From Acetobacter malorum (lineage in GTDB: Bacteria; Pseudomonadota; Alphaproteobacteria; Acetobacterales; Acetobacteraceae), in NCBI RefSeq assembly GCF_001580615.1, contig NZ_LHZC01000037.1:1-61484 (forward strand): a stretch of DNA of 61,484 nucleotides. The letters run 5' to 3'. Shown one piece after another: positions 8,590 to 17,062 of this stretch; within the stretch, counting starts at the first letter, position 1; every line of letters begins with the position of its first letter. The translations under genes were made by a program, and so were the position numbers. The notes beneath the pieces were generated by a model that saw only the letters and a list, made by a program, of their open reading frames with translations, was not told where the DNA came from and ran no database searches.

Positions 8590-9344
8590 AGATTGATTTG
8601 AATGCCGATATTGGCGAGGGCTTTGGTCGCTGGATGATTGCGGATGATGCCGCGCTAATGGACGTGATTTCATCGGCCAATATTGCCTGTGGCTTCCATG
8701 CGGGTGACCATCTGATTATGGACCGCGTTGTGCGGGCCGCCAAAGAGCGTGGTGTGAGCATTGGGGCCCACCCGGGCCTGCCTGACCGGATGGGGTTTGG
8801 CCGCCGGACCATGGTTGTCAGCGCTGAAGAAATGGAAGCCATGCTGGCCTACCAGATTGGTGCGCTTAAAGGGGTTGCCGCACGGCATGGCGTAAGGGTA
8901 GGCCATGTCAGCTATCATGCCGCATTCGGCACAATGGCCAATGCGGACCAGGACCTGGCAGACCGTCTTGCACGCGTCATTGCGCAGATTGATCCTGATC
9001 TGGTGATGCTGGCCATGGAAGGGCAGCCGATTGATCTGGCAGCCAGAAAAGCCGGTTTGCGGGTGCGTTCTCTTTTTCTGGCGGATCGTGCCTATCAGGC
9101 TAACGGGGCGTTGGTGCCGCGCGGGTTGGAGGGGGCAGTGATTCATGATCTGGATAAAGTCAAGGAACGCGTAGAGAAGTTTCTTGAAACCGGAAATGTG
9201 ATTACAATTGAGGGTAAGTCTCTACCCATTCATTCCCGCTCTATCCTTGTGCATAGCGATACACCCGGCTCCGACAAGCTGGCGCAGGCTATCGCCTCGC
9301 AGATTGCTGCGATGGGTGGTGAGATTGCGGCGGCTGAAGGGTAA
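8586..9344 (+). CDS. pxpA: LamB/YcsF family protein (PxpA-like), divergent active-site region
   Basis: 252 residues, full length for the LamB/YcsF family, which supplies the hydrolytic subunit of 5-oxoprolinase. DLNADIGEGFG at the N-terminus, SSANIACGFHAGDH near 36 and GAHPGLPDRMGFGRR near 61 are conserved. The later block that usually reads H-V-K-P-H-G-A-L-Y-N is HVSYHAAFGT here, and the usual V-H-G-D-T-P-G is VHSDTPG. These changes sit in conserved, probably catalytic, segments and argue for a substrate other than 5-oxoproline. Last gene of pxpBCA; the transporters that follow may be in the same transcript. Confidence 0.82.
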   Translation: MKIDLNADIGEGFGRWMIADDAALMDVISSANIACGFHAGDHLIMDRVVRAAKERGVSIGAHPGLPDRMGFGRRTMVVSAEEMEAMLAYQIGALKGVAARHGVRVGHVSYHAAFGTMANADQDLADRLARVIAQIDPDLVMLAMEGQPIDLAARKAGLRVRSLFLADRAYQANGALVPRGLEGAVIHDLDKVKERVEKFLETGNVITIEGKSLPIHSRSILVHSDTPGSDKLAQAIASQIAAMGGEIAAAEG

Positions 9345-9381
9345 AAGGCTTTGAGAAGACCGGGGCAGAAAAAGAACGATA

Positions 9382-10302
9382 ATGACCATGCAACATAACC
9401 TTGCGCGTGGTGCGTATCTGCTGGCTCTGGCCACACTTTTTACCGCTCTTCTCAATGCCCTTCAGAAAATTACCGGGTCAACACTCTCTGTTGTTGAAAT
9501 CGTCTTTTTCAGAAACCTGTTTTCTCTGCCCTTTGTCGTGGTGATTGCGCTGCGGGGCGGCCTTGTGCTGAAGACCAACCACTTTGGCGGCCATGTCATC
9601 CGCTCCGTTGTCGGGTTGATCAGCATGATTATGACGGTTGTTGCTGTCACACATCTCCCGTTAGCAGAACAGCAGGTTTTATCTTACACGCAGCCGCTTT
9701 TTCTCATCCTTCTGTCGATTCCGCTCATGCATGAGCGTCCGTCCGTTCAGCGTTGGGTTGCGGTGGCCGTCGGATTTGTGGGGGTTGTTGTTGTGGCAAC
9801 CGGCAAAGGACTTCTGGGCGACAGTCATGGCACCGTTCCCACATGGGCTTATGCCGTTGCTCTGGCGCAAGGGGCAGTCGGTGCTTTGACAACCATGCAG
9901 ATCCGCCAGCTTTCCGCGACGGAAAAAAGCACAACGATTGCCATGTGGCAGGCTATTTTGATGACGGCAGCCACCGCTGCAGCCTTGCCGTTTGTCTGGC
10001 ATATGCCAACACGCGCAGACTTACTCTGCCTTATTGCCGTTGGCGCGTTTGCCGGGATTGCACAGGTTTTGCAGACAGAAGCCTTTGCTTCTGCTCAGGT
10101 TTCCGCCATTGGCCCGTTTGCTTATTGCGGTCTGGTCTGGGCAGCACTCATTGGCTGGCTGGGTTTTGGGGAAGTTCCCGGTGTAGCCATGTTTGTGGGT
10201 GGTTTGCTGATTATTGGCTCTGGTCTCTGGATGCTGCGGCATGAAAGACCGGCAAAGCAAAAAACAATTTTAGAATCAGAATCTTCCTCAGGAACACCTT
10301 AA
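9382..10302 (+). CDS. DMT superfamily transporter (two EamA domains)
   Basis: 306 residues, about ten hydrophobic membrane segments arranged as two EamA repeats, the usual drug/metabolite transporter layout. The first repeat holds STLSVVEIVFFRNLFSLPF and ends near YTQPLFLILLSIPLMHERPS. The second starts around residue 150 and includes a glycine-rich last helix. Two ATG codons lie close together (9382 and 9388). It follows pxpA by 37 bases, so it may be co-transcribed and move the pathway's substrate or product, but EamA specificity cannot be read from sequence. Confidence 0.85.
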   Translation: MTMQHNLARGAYLLALATLFTALLNALQKITGSTLSVVEIVFFRNLFSLPFVVVIALRGGLVLKTNHFGGHVIRSVVGLISMIMTVVAVTHLPLAEQQVLSYTQPLFLILLSIPLMHERPSVQRWVAVAVGFVGVVVVATGKGLLGDSHGTVPTWAYAVALAQGAVGALTTMQIRQLSATEKSTTIAMWQAILMTAATAAALPFVWHMPTRADLLCLIAVGAFAGIAQVLQTEAFASAQVSAIGPFAYCGLVWAALIGWLGFGEVPGVAMFVGGLLIIGSGLWMLRHERPAKQKTILESESSSGTP

Positions 10303-10427
10303 AAAATCCGTAAAAAAGCACCGAAGGTATGGTGTAATCGTAATGTTCCGTTATCGTAAAAAAGACTGATGGGTTGTGTGAGGCCGGGGTGCCTTTCAAG
10401 GCAGAAGGTTTGAAGGGTAATCAAGCG

Positions 10428-11648
10428 ATGAACAAGAACGCAGACTCATCACGATACGTATTTTTTGGCATGATTTTCCTAATGTATGTCATCAGTTACG
10501 GGGACCGTGCGGCTCTTTCCATTTCTCTGCCTGACCTTGGCCGTGAATTTTCCCTTTCGTCTGTTCAGATGGGGTGGGTCTCTTCCAGTTTTCTCTGGTC
10601 TTATTTTGTGTTGAACCTGCCATCGACCATTCTTCTGGATAGCGTCGGCGCGCGCCTTGTGGGTAGTCTGGCGGTTTCCGTCTGGTCCTGCGCGATGATT
10701 CTGGGTGGCATGACACGCAATGTGACGCAATTTATTTTAACGCGCATGCTGCTGGGCGTGGGGGAAGCTCCCACATTTGGTGTGGGTGCAACCATTGTTC
10801 GCAACTGGGCCAAACCGCAGGAGCGCGGCACCGTCATGACGGTGCTGTTGACAGGTATGCAGATCGGGCTTGCCGGCGGTACGATTGCCGGAGCCTACCT
10901 GATTGCAAAAGTGGGTTGGCGGTTTGAATTTATGGCGCTGGGTGTTGTGGGCCTGATTTGGGCGCTTGCCTGGTGGCTGCTTTATAGGAATCCAGAAAAG
11001 TCAGACACGCAGGGGCGTGTTCGCCCTATTCGCGTTTCAGAGGTGCTGTCTCTGTTCCGCTCTTCCACATTTTGCGGCATTCTGGTTGTGCAGTGCACAC
11101 AGAATTTTCTGAACTTTCTCCTGATGTCCTGGGTGCCGTTCTATCTGATTCATGAATTACACCTGAATGTTCTGGGGTCCGGAAGTGGCACGGCAGGGTG
11201 TTATGTGCTGGGTGCTATCGGGGCGGTGTTTTTGGGGCGCGTGGCAGAGTATTTTGTTTTTCGCAAAAATGCTGACCCAAGCCATCGGCGCTTTATTGTC
11301 GCGTTTTGTATTATCGGGAGCGCGATGATTGGCTTTCTTCCGTTCTTTCATGAAGAAATGCCGATTCTGGCTGTATTGTCCCTCTCACTTTGTTGCCTGA
11401 TTGCGGCGAACGGAGCGAATACCGCCATGCTTGCAGATATGTTGCAGGACGGCCAGAAAATCGGATCAGTTACCGGGGTAACGCTGACATTTAGTAATGC
11501 CCTTGGCCTTACGGCTCCGATTCTGACGGGCTATATCGTTGCCTGGACAGGGAATTTCAACATGGCGTGGTACCTGTGCGCTGTTGCTCTGATTGTTGCT
11601 GGCCTGATTTCCCTCATGACCGTGCGTAAGCCGATTGTTATGGAATGA
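10428..11648 (+). CDS. MFS transporter, anion:cation symporter-like
   Basis: 406 residues from the ATG at 10428. An in-frame GTG at 10374 would add 18 polar residues with no better ribosome site. About twelve membrane segments. MYVISYGDRAALSISLPDLG in helix 1, and RMLLGVGEAPTFGVGATIV with NW after helix 4, are typical of the ACS branch of MFS that takes up sugar acids and other organic anions. Follows the DMT gene and precedes a TonB receptor and aspartase, so a role in importing the compound broken down by this region is reasonable but unproven. Confidence 0.85.
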   Translation: MNKNADSSRYVFFGMIFLMYVISYGDRAALSISLPDLGREFSLSSVQMGWVSSSFLWSYFVLNLPSTILLDSVGARLVGSLAVSVWSCAMILGGMTRNVTQFILTRMLLGVGEAPTFGVGATIVRNWAKPQERGTVMTVLLTGMQIGLAGGTIAGAYLIAKVGWRFEFMALGVVGLIWALAWWLLYRNPEKSDTQGRVRPIRVSEVLSLFRSSTFCGILVVQCTQNFLNFLLMSWVPFYLIHELHLNVLGSGSGTAGCYVLGAIGAVFLGRVAEYFVFRKNADPSHRRFIVAFCIIGSAMIGFLPFFHEEMPILAVLSLSLCCLIAANGANTAMLADMLQDGQKIGSVTGVTLTFSNALGLTAPILTGYIVAWTGNFNMAWYLCAVALIVAGLISLMTVRKPIVME

Positions 11649-11955
11649 TTTTGTGAAACTGTTTTCCTCTAAGCGCTGACCAAGAATGGTAATAGAAAGA
11701 GGCTGATCTGTGGTGCTGTCTGTCATATATAGGTTTTAATTGAGTTTTTTAGAAATGAACCCCCCGCAGGGCCATTGATGGTTGTGCAGGGGATTTTTTT
11801 TATGTCGCAAAGAAGAAGTTATATTTTTAAACCAGCCAGAAAATTCCTTCAGGAAGCAACATATCAATATTCAGTATGACGCCAAAACATAACGGAAACG
11901 TATCATAGGGAAACCAGATAAGTTTCTTAATCCTACCGGATTTCAGGGTGATGCG
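11649..11955. other. Spacer with intrinsic terminator before TonB receptor gene
   Basis: 307 bases without a gene. It contains the terminator at 11761-11801 and, after it, about 150 AT-leaning bases that must carry the promoter of the TonB receptor. I saw no convincing Fur box here. Confidence 0.4.
11761..11801 (+). terminator. Intrinsic terminator after the MFS gene
   Basis: CCCC-GCA pairs with TGC-A-GGGG (one bulged A) around an inner CCAT/ATGG stem, followed by a run of eight T at about 11794-11801. It lies 113 bases past the MFS stop codon and would end the pxp/transporter transcript. Confidence 0.65.
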
Positions 11956-14430
11956 ATGGCCAGAATATCGAAATTTGAATTGTCACTCGTCGCGAGTGTG
12001 GCGTTCGGTGCTCTTGTTCCGGCAGGAAGTGGGTTTGCAGCAAGTGCAGCATCACCGACAGGAAAGCCACAGAAAGTTTTTGTGAAAAAGACAAAAGTAA
12101 CTTCTGTAAAAGCAGCCCCCACACGTGCGCGTTCAAAGCCCACTTCTATGAGGGGTGGTGAAGAATCCATCGAGGTCGGTGGTCATTCTGGCAGTTCCGT
12201 ATTTTCGCCTACTACGCCTAAGCACAGCACCACGCAGGTGACTGTTGTGACGGGTGCTGAACTTTTGAAAACTGGCCAGACAAACGTTCTCTCTGCTCTG
12301 GCACAGGCCAATCCGGCTATTACGACGGCGGCTCTTCCGGGCGGTGGCGCAAGCTCCTTTGTGCAGACCATGCAGCTGCGTGGTCAGTCCCCGGATGATA
12401 CGCTGATTCTTGTTAACGGCCATCGTCGCCATATCGGCGCGAATTTTAATTCAAACTCTGGCACCAACTGGGGGAGTGAACCGGCTGATATTTCCCTTAT
12501 TCCGGTTTCCGCTATTGATCATATTGAAGTTGTGACAGAAGGGGCTTCTGCTCTGTATGGACAGGACGCCATTGCAGGTGCCGTGAATATTGTGCTGAAG
12601 CATGATACACATGGTGGCACAATCAATTTTAAAAATAGCGGCTACTACGCAGGGGATGGTCAGGCTCTGGATGGTTCTGCCAATTACGGTATGGCTCTGG
12701 GCCGGAATGGCGGCTACCTTGACCTTGCTGCTCAGGTTTCCCATCAGCTGCCCACAACGCGTGGTGGAGATTTTTACGGCAGACTATTTGATGATTCCAG
12801 AAATGAAACAGCCAACCGCAATGTTCAGCGTGGCTTAGGAATCCCCAAATCCACGCTGGAAACCATCAGCGAGAACATGTCTGTTCCCATGGCGCGTGGC
12901 TTTAATTTTTACAGCACGTCCACCTTCTCTCATCGTCGTGCGAACGTGCCGGAAACCTACCGTGCGAACACCAGCTCGGATGAGTGGATCAATCCCGATC
13001 TGTATCCCGATGGCAACCAGCCTTACATTGCCATGGATCAGCTTGATTTTGAGACCGATAACGGCATCAAGGCACGCAAGTTTGGTTTTGCGTGGGATGC
13101 TTACGTGACCTACGCGCGTGACAAACAGAATTACAGCACCACGAATTCTGAAAACGTTTCTATTCCCGGTAGCACGCAAACGTCCTTTTATGATGGTGCA
13201 TCTATTGCCACGCAGTTGACGGCTGGTTTGCGTGGGTCTCGTTCATTCCGTCCGGACTGGGCACCCAAGCCGATCAACCTGCGGTTTGGTGGTGAATATC
13301 GCCACGATACCTTCCAGATGGTTGAAGGTGAGGCATCGTCCTGGAGTGGTATGGGGGCGACTGACCATCCGGGTAACGTCCCGATGGCCGCAACGTACCA
13401 GAACCGTGATGTGTATGAAGGCAACGTCAATCTCGATTTCTATGTCACCAAGAAGTGGGAATGGACGCTGGGTGGTCGCGTAGGCAGCTATAATAATATT
13501 GCCACTGTTGAAACCGGCTCTGTTGGTACTCGCTATAACTTCAACAAACGCTGGGCTATTCGCGCCAATATCAATACGGGTTATCGTCCGCCTACGCTGG
13601 GTGCGCTGTCTTATTTCTATTCAGCACCGTATCCCGGTTATACGGTTGACCAGATTCCGGCCAGCAGCGCTATTGCCAAATATCTTGGTGCAGGCAGCAT
13701 GAAGGGCCAATATTCACGCAGCTATTCAATCGGTTTTGATGCAACCCCGGTTGATGATTTCCATGTAACGGGGAACCTGTATTATATTGCCATTAACGGC
13801 AGAATGGGCAGCACCAAAACCTATTCGGTCAACCAGAATGACTCTGAGCTTCTGGAACTGCTGAAAAATGCAAATCTGGAAAGTGCAACATCGCTTTCTT
13901 ATTATGCAAACCTGTATAACACGCAGACATTTGGTGGGGACTTCAGCGCCGATTATACGCTGCATACGGCAAAGCTTGGTCAGTTCCGATTTGCGATGGG
14001 GATAAACTTCTCGGATAACGAAATCCGGTCTGCAAAATCTGATCTGGTGAATGAATACACCAAGATGATGGTTCTGCATTCCGCTCCGAAAAACCGTGAA
14101 CAGATCAGCATGAACTGGACGCGCGGGAAGTGGTCTGCTTCCGTGCAGGAACTGCGTTATGGGTCCATTGTCTATATGGCAGCGCCCACCGGGGCGGGGG
14201 CTGTGCCGTTCCAGCAGAATCCGGGCTTCATCACCAATCTGGAAGTAGATTATAAAATTCTGCCACGTTGGACTGTTGGTGTGGGTGCCAATAACGTTGG
14301 GAACAAGCACCCGACGCGTGTGCCGCACTCTATTGCCAATACGCAGCAGGGTTTGGCTAAATATGCGTCCTATTCTCCTTATGGGTTTAGCGGTGGCATG
14401 TATTACGTCAAAACCTCTTTGGATTTTTAA
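11956..14430 (+). CDS. TonB-dependent receptor
   Basis: 824 residues. An N-terminal signal peptide (LSLVASVAFGALVPAGSGFAA) is followed by a Lys/Ala-rich linker. The plug domain is about residues 75-215 (TTQVTVVTGAELLKTGQ, QLRGQSPDDTLILVNGHRRH, IDHIEVVTEGASALYGQDAI). A long beta-barrel follows, ending in aromatic YYVKTSLDF. It should import a scarce or large solute across the outer membrane with TonB energy. Lacks a FecA-type signalling extension. Its place between the MFS transporter and aspartase, with no Fur box seen, suggests an organic nutrient rather than iron, but this is inference. Confidence 0.88.
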   Translation: MARISKFELSLVASVAFGALVPAGSGFAASAASPTGKPQKVFVKKTKVTSVKAAPTRARSKPTSMRGGEESIEVGGHSGSSVFSPTTPKHSTTQVTVVTGAELLKTGQTNVLSALAQANPAITTAALPGGGASSFVQTMQLRGQSPDDTLILVNGHRRHIGANFNSNSGTNWGSEPADISLIPVSAIDHIEVVTEGASALYGQDAIAGAVNIVLKHDTHGGTINFKNSGYYAGDGQALDGSANYGMALGRNGGYLDLAAQVSHQLPTTRGGDFYGRLFDDSRNETANRNVQRGLGIPKSTLETISENMSVPMARGFNFYSTSTFSHRRANVPETYRANTSSDEWINPDLYPDGNQPYIAMDQLDFETDNGIKARKFGFAWDAYVTYARDKQNYSTTNSENVSIPGSTQTSFYDGASIATQLTAGLRGSRSFRPDWAPKPINLRFGGEYRHDTFQMVEGEASSWSGMGATDHPGNVPMAATYQNRDVYEGNVNLDFYVTKKWEWTLGGRVGSYNNIATVETGSVGTRYNFNKRWAIRANINTGYRPPTLGALSYFYSAPYPGYTVDQIPASSAIAKYLGAGSMKGQYSRSYSIGFDATPVDDFHVTGNLYYIAINGRMGSTKTYSVNQNDSELLELLKNANLESATSLSYYANLYNTQTFGGDFSADYTLHTAKLGQFRFAMGINFSDNEIRSAKSDLVNEYTKMMVLHSAPKNREQISMNWTRGKWSASVQELRYGSIVYMAAPTGAGAVPFQQNPGFITNLEVDYKILPRWTVGVGANNVGNKHPTRVPHSIANTQQGLAKYASYSPYGFSGGMYYVKTSLDF

Positions 14431-14482
14431 CGCCGCTAAGTGTTCCATGATGGTGCACACGCTAGATTTAAGGGTATGAGCG

Positions 14483-14535
14483 CTGCCGCAGATCGGTTCA
14501 CCAGAATAGGGTGACAGGTCTGCGGCAGTTTTTTT
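14483..14535 (+). terminator. Intrinsic terminator after TonB receptor
   Basis: Perfect 10-bp stem CTGCCGCAGA / TCTGCGGCAG (14483-14492 with 14519-14528) followed by seven T. It separates the receptor from aspA. Confidence 0.85.
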
Positions 14536-14564
14536 GAGAAAATCCGGGCGGAAAGGGTGGCCTG

Positions 14565-16025
14565 ATGTCTTGTGAAAAAAGTGTCGATCCGAAGGTGGAC
14601 AAAGACCAGCGGACTGAACAGGATAGTCTTGGAGCCTATGTCCTGCCGCGTCATGCGCGGTGGGGGGTGCATACTGCGCGCGCCATAGATAATTTTCCGG
14701 TCACAGGAACACCGATAGGAAAATTTCCGGATCTCATTAAAGCACTTGTTCTGGTTAAACAGGCTGGGGCTTCAGCCAATCATCAGTTGGGCTATCTGTC
14801 GCCAGAAAAGGCTGCGATGATTGAAAAGGCCTGTCAGGAAATCACTCAGAATTTTCCTCAATATTTAAGTGATTTTAAAGTTGATGTTCTGCAGGGCGGG
14901 GCCGGAACCTCGACTAACATGAACGCCAATGAGGTGGTGGCCAATGTCGGGCTTCTAAGTTCAGGCCTTGAGGCCGGCCAGTATGACAGTCTGCATCCCA
15001 ATGACGATGTGAACATGTCTCAGTCCACTAATGACGTGTATCCGACTGCCATAAAAGTTTCCGTCTGTTTTGCCTTGCGGTCTTTCCTGCCTTCTTTGAA
15101 ACAGCTGGTGAATGCGTTTGAGGAAAAAGCGGACGAGTTCAAATCTGTCCTGAAAATAGGCCGTACGCAGTTACAGGATGCGGTCCCGATGACGCTGGGG
15201 CAGGAGTTCAAGGCCTATGCTGGCACTTTGCGGAAGGAAATTGCCGCTGTTGAAGGTGTGGTGCCACAGCTTTCTGAAATCAATCTGGGTGGCACGGCGA
15301 TTGGGACGGGGATTAACTGTGACCCACGATATGGCGCTCTGGTGACGGCCCATTTGTCTGACCTGTGTGGCTTTCCGCTAAAGCAGGCTGAGAATCTGAT
15401 TGAAGCAACGTCGGATGTTGGGGCGTTTGTGACCTGCTCCAGTGTTCTGAAGCGGCTGGCTATCAAGATTTCCAAAATTGCGAATGATCTGCGCCTGCTG
15501 TCCAGCGGCCCGCGGGCCGGGTTGGGGGAAATTGTTCTGCCTGCTGCTCAGGCCGGCTCTTCCATCATGCCGGGTAAGATTAATCCGGTTATTCCGGAAA
15601 TGGTCAATCAGGTGGCTTTTATGGTGATCGGGCATGATGAGACCGTCTCTTTCTGTGCGGAAGGCGGGCAACTCCAGCTGAATGCGTTTGAACCCGCCAT
15701 GGGCTACTGCATTCTGGACTCTATCCAGATGATGAAGAACGCCTTCGACGTCCTGGCTGAAAAATGCGTGCGCGGTATTCATGCCAATAAGGAGCGCTGT
15801 CTGGAGCAGGTGCAGAACAGCATTGGCATTATTACCGCCTTTGTGCCGGTGCTGGGGTATGAGCTGTGCGCGTCCATCGCCAAACAGGCTCTGGCTGAAA
15901 ACCGACTGGTGGCCGATGTGCTGAAGGAGCGTGTGCCGATGTCACCCGAACTGCTGGCGGATCTTCTGAAGCCGGAAGCCATGACGGCCCCATTGCGCAA
16001 ACAGAAAAGCATACAGGCTAGCTAA
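14565..16025 (+). CDS. aspA: Aspartate ammonia-lyase (aspartase)
   Basis: 486 residues of the fumarase/aspartase superfamily, giving fumarate and ammonia from L-aspartate. The signature loop GSSIMPGKINPVIPEMVNQV lies around 340-360. GGAGTSTNMNANEV near 110, NMSQSTNDVYPTA near 148, and GRTQLQDAVPMTLGQEF near 195 also match. IEATSDVGAFV and LRLLSSGPRAGLGEI favour aspartase over fumarase C. The first 25 residues are extra compared with E. coli AspA. It would channel nitrogen released by the upstream pathway, together with the aminotransferase. The gene is preceded by the terminator of the TonB gene, so it likely has its own promoter in a very short gap. Confidence 0.9.
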   Translation: MSCEKSVDPKVDKDQRTEQDSLGAYVLPRHARWGVHTARAIDNFPVTGTPIGKFPDLIKALVLVKQAGASANHQLGYLSPEKAAMIEKACQEITQNFPQYLSDFKVDVLQGGAGTSTNMNANEVVANVGLLSSGLEAGQYDSLHPNDDVNMSQSTNDVYPTAIKVSVCFALRSFLPSLKQLVNAFEEKADEFKSVLKIGRTQLQDAVPMTLGQEFKAYAGTLRKEIAAVEGVVPQLSEINLGGTAIGTGINCDPRYGALVTAHLSDLCGFPLKQAENLIEATSDVGAFVTCSSVLKRLAIKISKIANDLRLLSSGPRAGLGEIVLPAAQAGSSIMPGKINPVIPEMVNQVAFMVIGHDETVSFCAEGGQLQLNAFEPAMGYCILDSIQMMKNAFDVLAEKCVRGIHANKERCLEQVQNSIGIITAFVPVLGYELCASIAKQALAENRLVADVLKERVPMSPELLADLLKPEAMTAPLRKQKSIQAS

Positions 16026-16027
16026 TT

Positions 16028-16540
16028 TTACAATGCAGGTGGCGGTGTGGTGTTGCGGGGCGTCCGCCTCTCCCAGCACCCTGCACCGTATGCAGTGGCG
16101 AGGATGGCCAGCGCATAGACCCCGATATTAGTCAGAGCAAAGTGATGCCCAAGGAGAAAGCTGCCAAGGGCGTTGCTCCGAAAATGGTCAAGAGCTGGAG
16201 TATGGAGGCATTTCAGCCCCTCACTCATGCTGGCCAGCACAAGAGCGAGCAGCGCATTGCGCACAGGGTGCCGTGAGCTGAAGAGCAAAGTGACAGCACA
16301 CCACATCATCATCCTCCACAGCCATGAATCGCTCCATTTGGTCACAAAAAATGGCAGGCCCAACGGGAGCTTGCGCACAGCAACACCAGCGAGGATGACG
16401 CCAACCATAAGCAGATTGATGCGTATCCTTGCGGAGACTTGCCTTGATGGCGTGCGTCTGTTGTGGGGAGAAGGGGCCGTCACGCTGAGAACCGGTTGCC
16501 TGCTACTCTGGAGAAAAGGCCTTTCGTTTATTCCCCCCAT
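16028..16540 (-). CDS. DUF2809 family membrane protein
   Basis: Up to 170 residues. The part from about residue 38 onwards fits DUF2809: RIRINLLMVGVILAGVAVRK, FVTKWSDSWLWRMMMWCAV with the paired acidic/aromatic pattern, SEGLKCLHTPALDHFRSN, and a final hydrophobic helix. About four membrane segments. Function unknown. The ATG at 16540 lies inside a putative CsoR operator and gives an unusual 37-residue polar N-terminus, so the true start may be downstream. Divergent from the copper genes, possibly under the same repressor. Confidence 0.7.
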   Translation of the reverse strand: MGGINERPFLQSSRQPVLSVTAPSPHNRRTPSRQVSARIRINLLMVGVILAGVAVRKLPLGLPFFVTKWSDSWLWRMMMWCAVTLLFSSRHPVRNALLALVLASMSEGLKCLHTPALDHFRSNALGSFLLGHHFALTNIGVYALAILATAYGAGCWERRTPRNTTPPPAL

Positions 16541-16546
16541 GGGTAT
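16530..16546. promoter_or_regulatory. Putative CsoR operator (copper), upstream of secreted protein and copA
   Basis: ATTCCCCCCATGGGTAT: a T-A-C-C-C / G-G-G-T-A-type inverted arrangement as in known CsoR sites. On the plus strand it continues into ATGGGTATAAAATA, nearly the same as ATGGGGTATAAAATA in front of the copper ATPase at 23341. It lies 49 bases before the ATG at 16595. Confidence 0.55.
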
Positions 16547-16594
16547 AAAATAGCAATACGTTTGCGTTCTCGCGTCTGAGCACAGGAGCCCTGA

Positions 16595-16987
16595 ATGGTC
16601 AGGACACAGGCCCGGATATGGATTGGTCTGCTAGCCTGCCTGCTGATGCAGGTGGGGCTGCTGGCGGGCATTTCCCCCGCACAGGCCCAGAGAGAAGCGC
16701 AGGCGCATCACGTCATGATGCATCATATGGCAGCGTCCTGCTCCGAAGCCGACGCGATGGATGGGCGGTGCATGATGACGCACCCGGACACCCACACCAT
16801 GCCGCATGGTGATAAATGCTGCCATGTTCATGTTGCCGCGACAGATATTCCCGCCCCGGCAGAAGCGTTGTATCCGGTTCTGCGCCCAATGGTAAAAGCG
16901 CAGTCTTTCTGCATGTCTGCCCAAACGGCGTTTGCCGGGGCTGACTGGCTGCCCCCCCTGCGTCCCCCCAGAATTCTGAACAGCTAG
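16595..16987 (+). CDS. Small secreted His/Met/Cys-rich protein, probable copper-binding
   Basis: 130 residues with a CAGGAG ribosome site. Signal peptide: WIGLLACLLMQVGLLAGISPAQAQ. The mature part is unusually rich in metal ligands: HHVMMHHMAASCSEAD, DGRCMMTHPDTHTMPHGDKCCHVHV. I do not recognise a named family. Position directly in front of copA/copB, 49 bases after a CsoR-like operator, suggests a periplasmic copper sponge or donor. That role is inferred from composition and context. Confidence 0.7.
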   Translation: MVRTQARIWIGLLACLLMQVGLLAGISPAQAQREAQAHHVMMHHMAASCSEADAMDGRCMMTHPDTHTMPHGDKCCHVHVAATDIPAPAEALYPVLRPMVKAQSFCMSAQTAFAGADWLPPLRPPRILNS

Positions 16988-17062
16988 GCGCTGACAGGCG
17001 TCCTCCGTCCTGTTTCCTGCCGGAAAACGGGGTGTTGCGTGTGACTGTTTGGATTTTTCAGA

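Noticed and set aside
14565..16025. Class II fumarase instead of aspartase
   Set aside because: The signature region and the IEATSDVGAFV and LSSGPRAGLGEI blocks are of the aspartase type.
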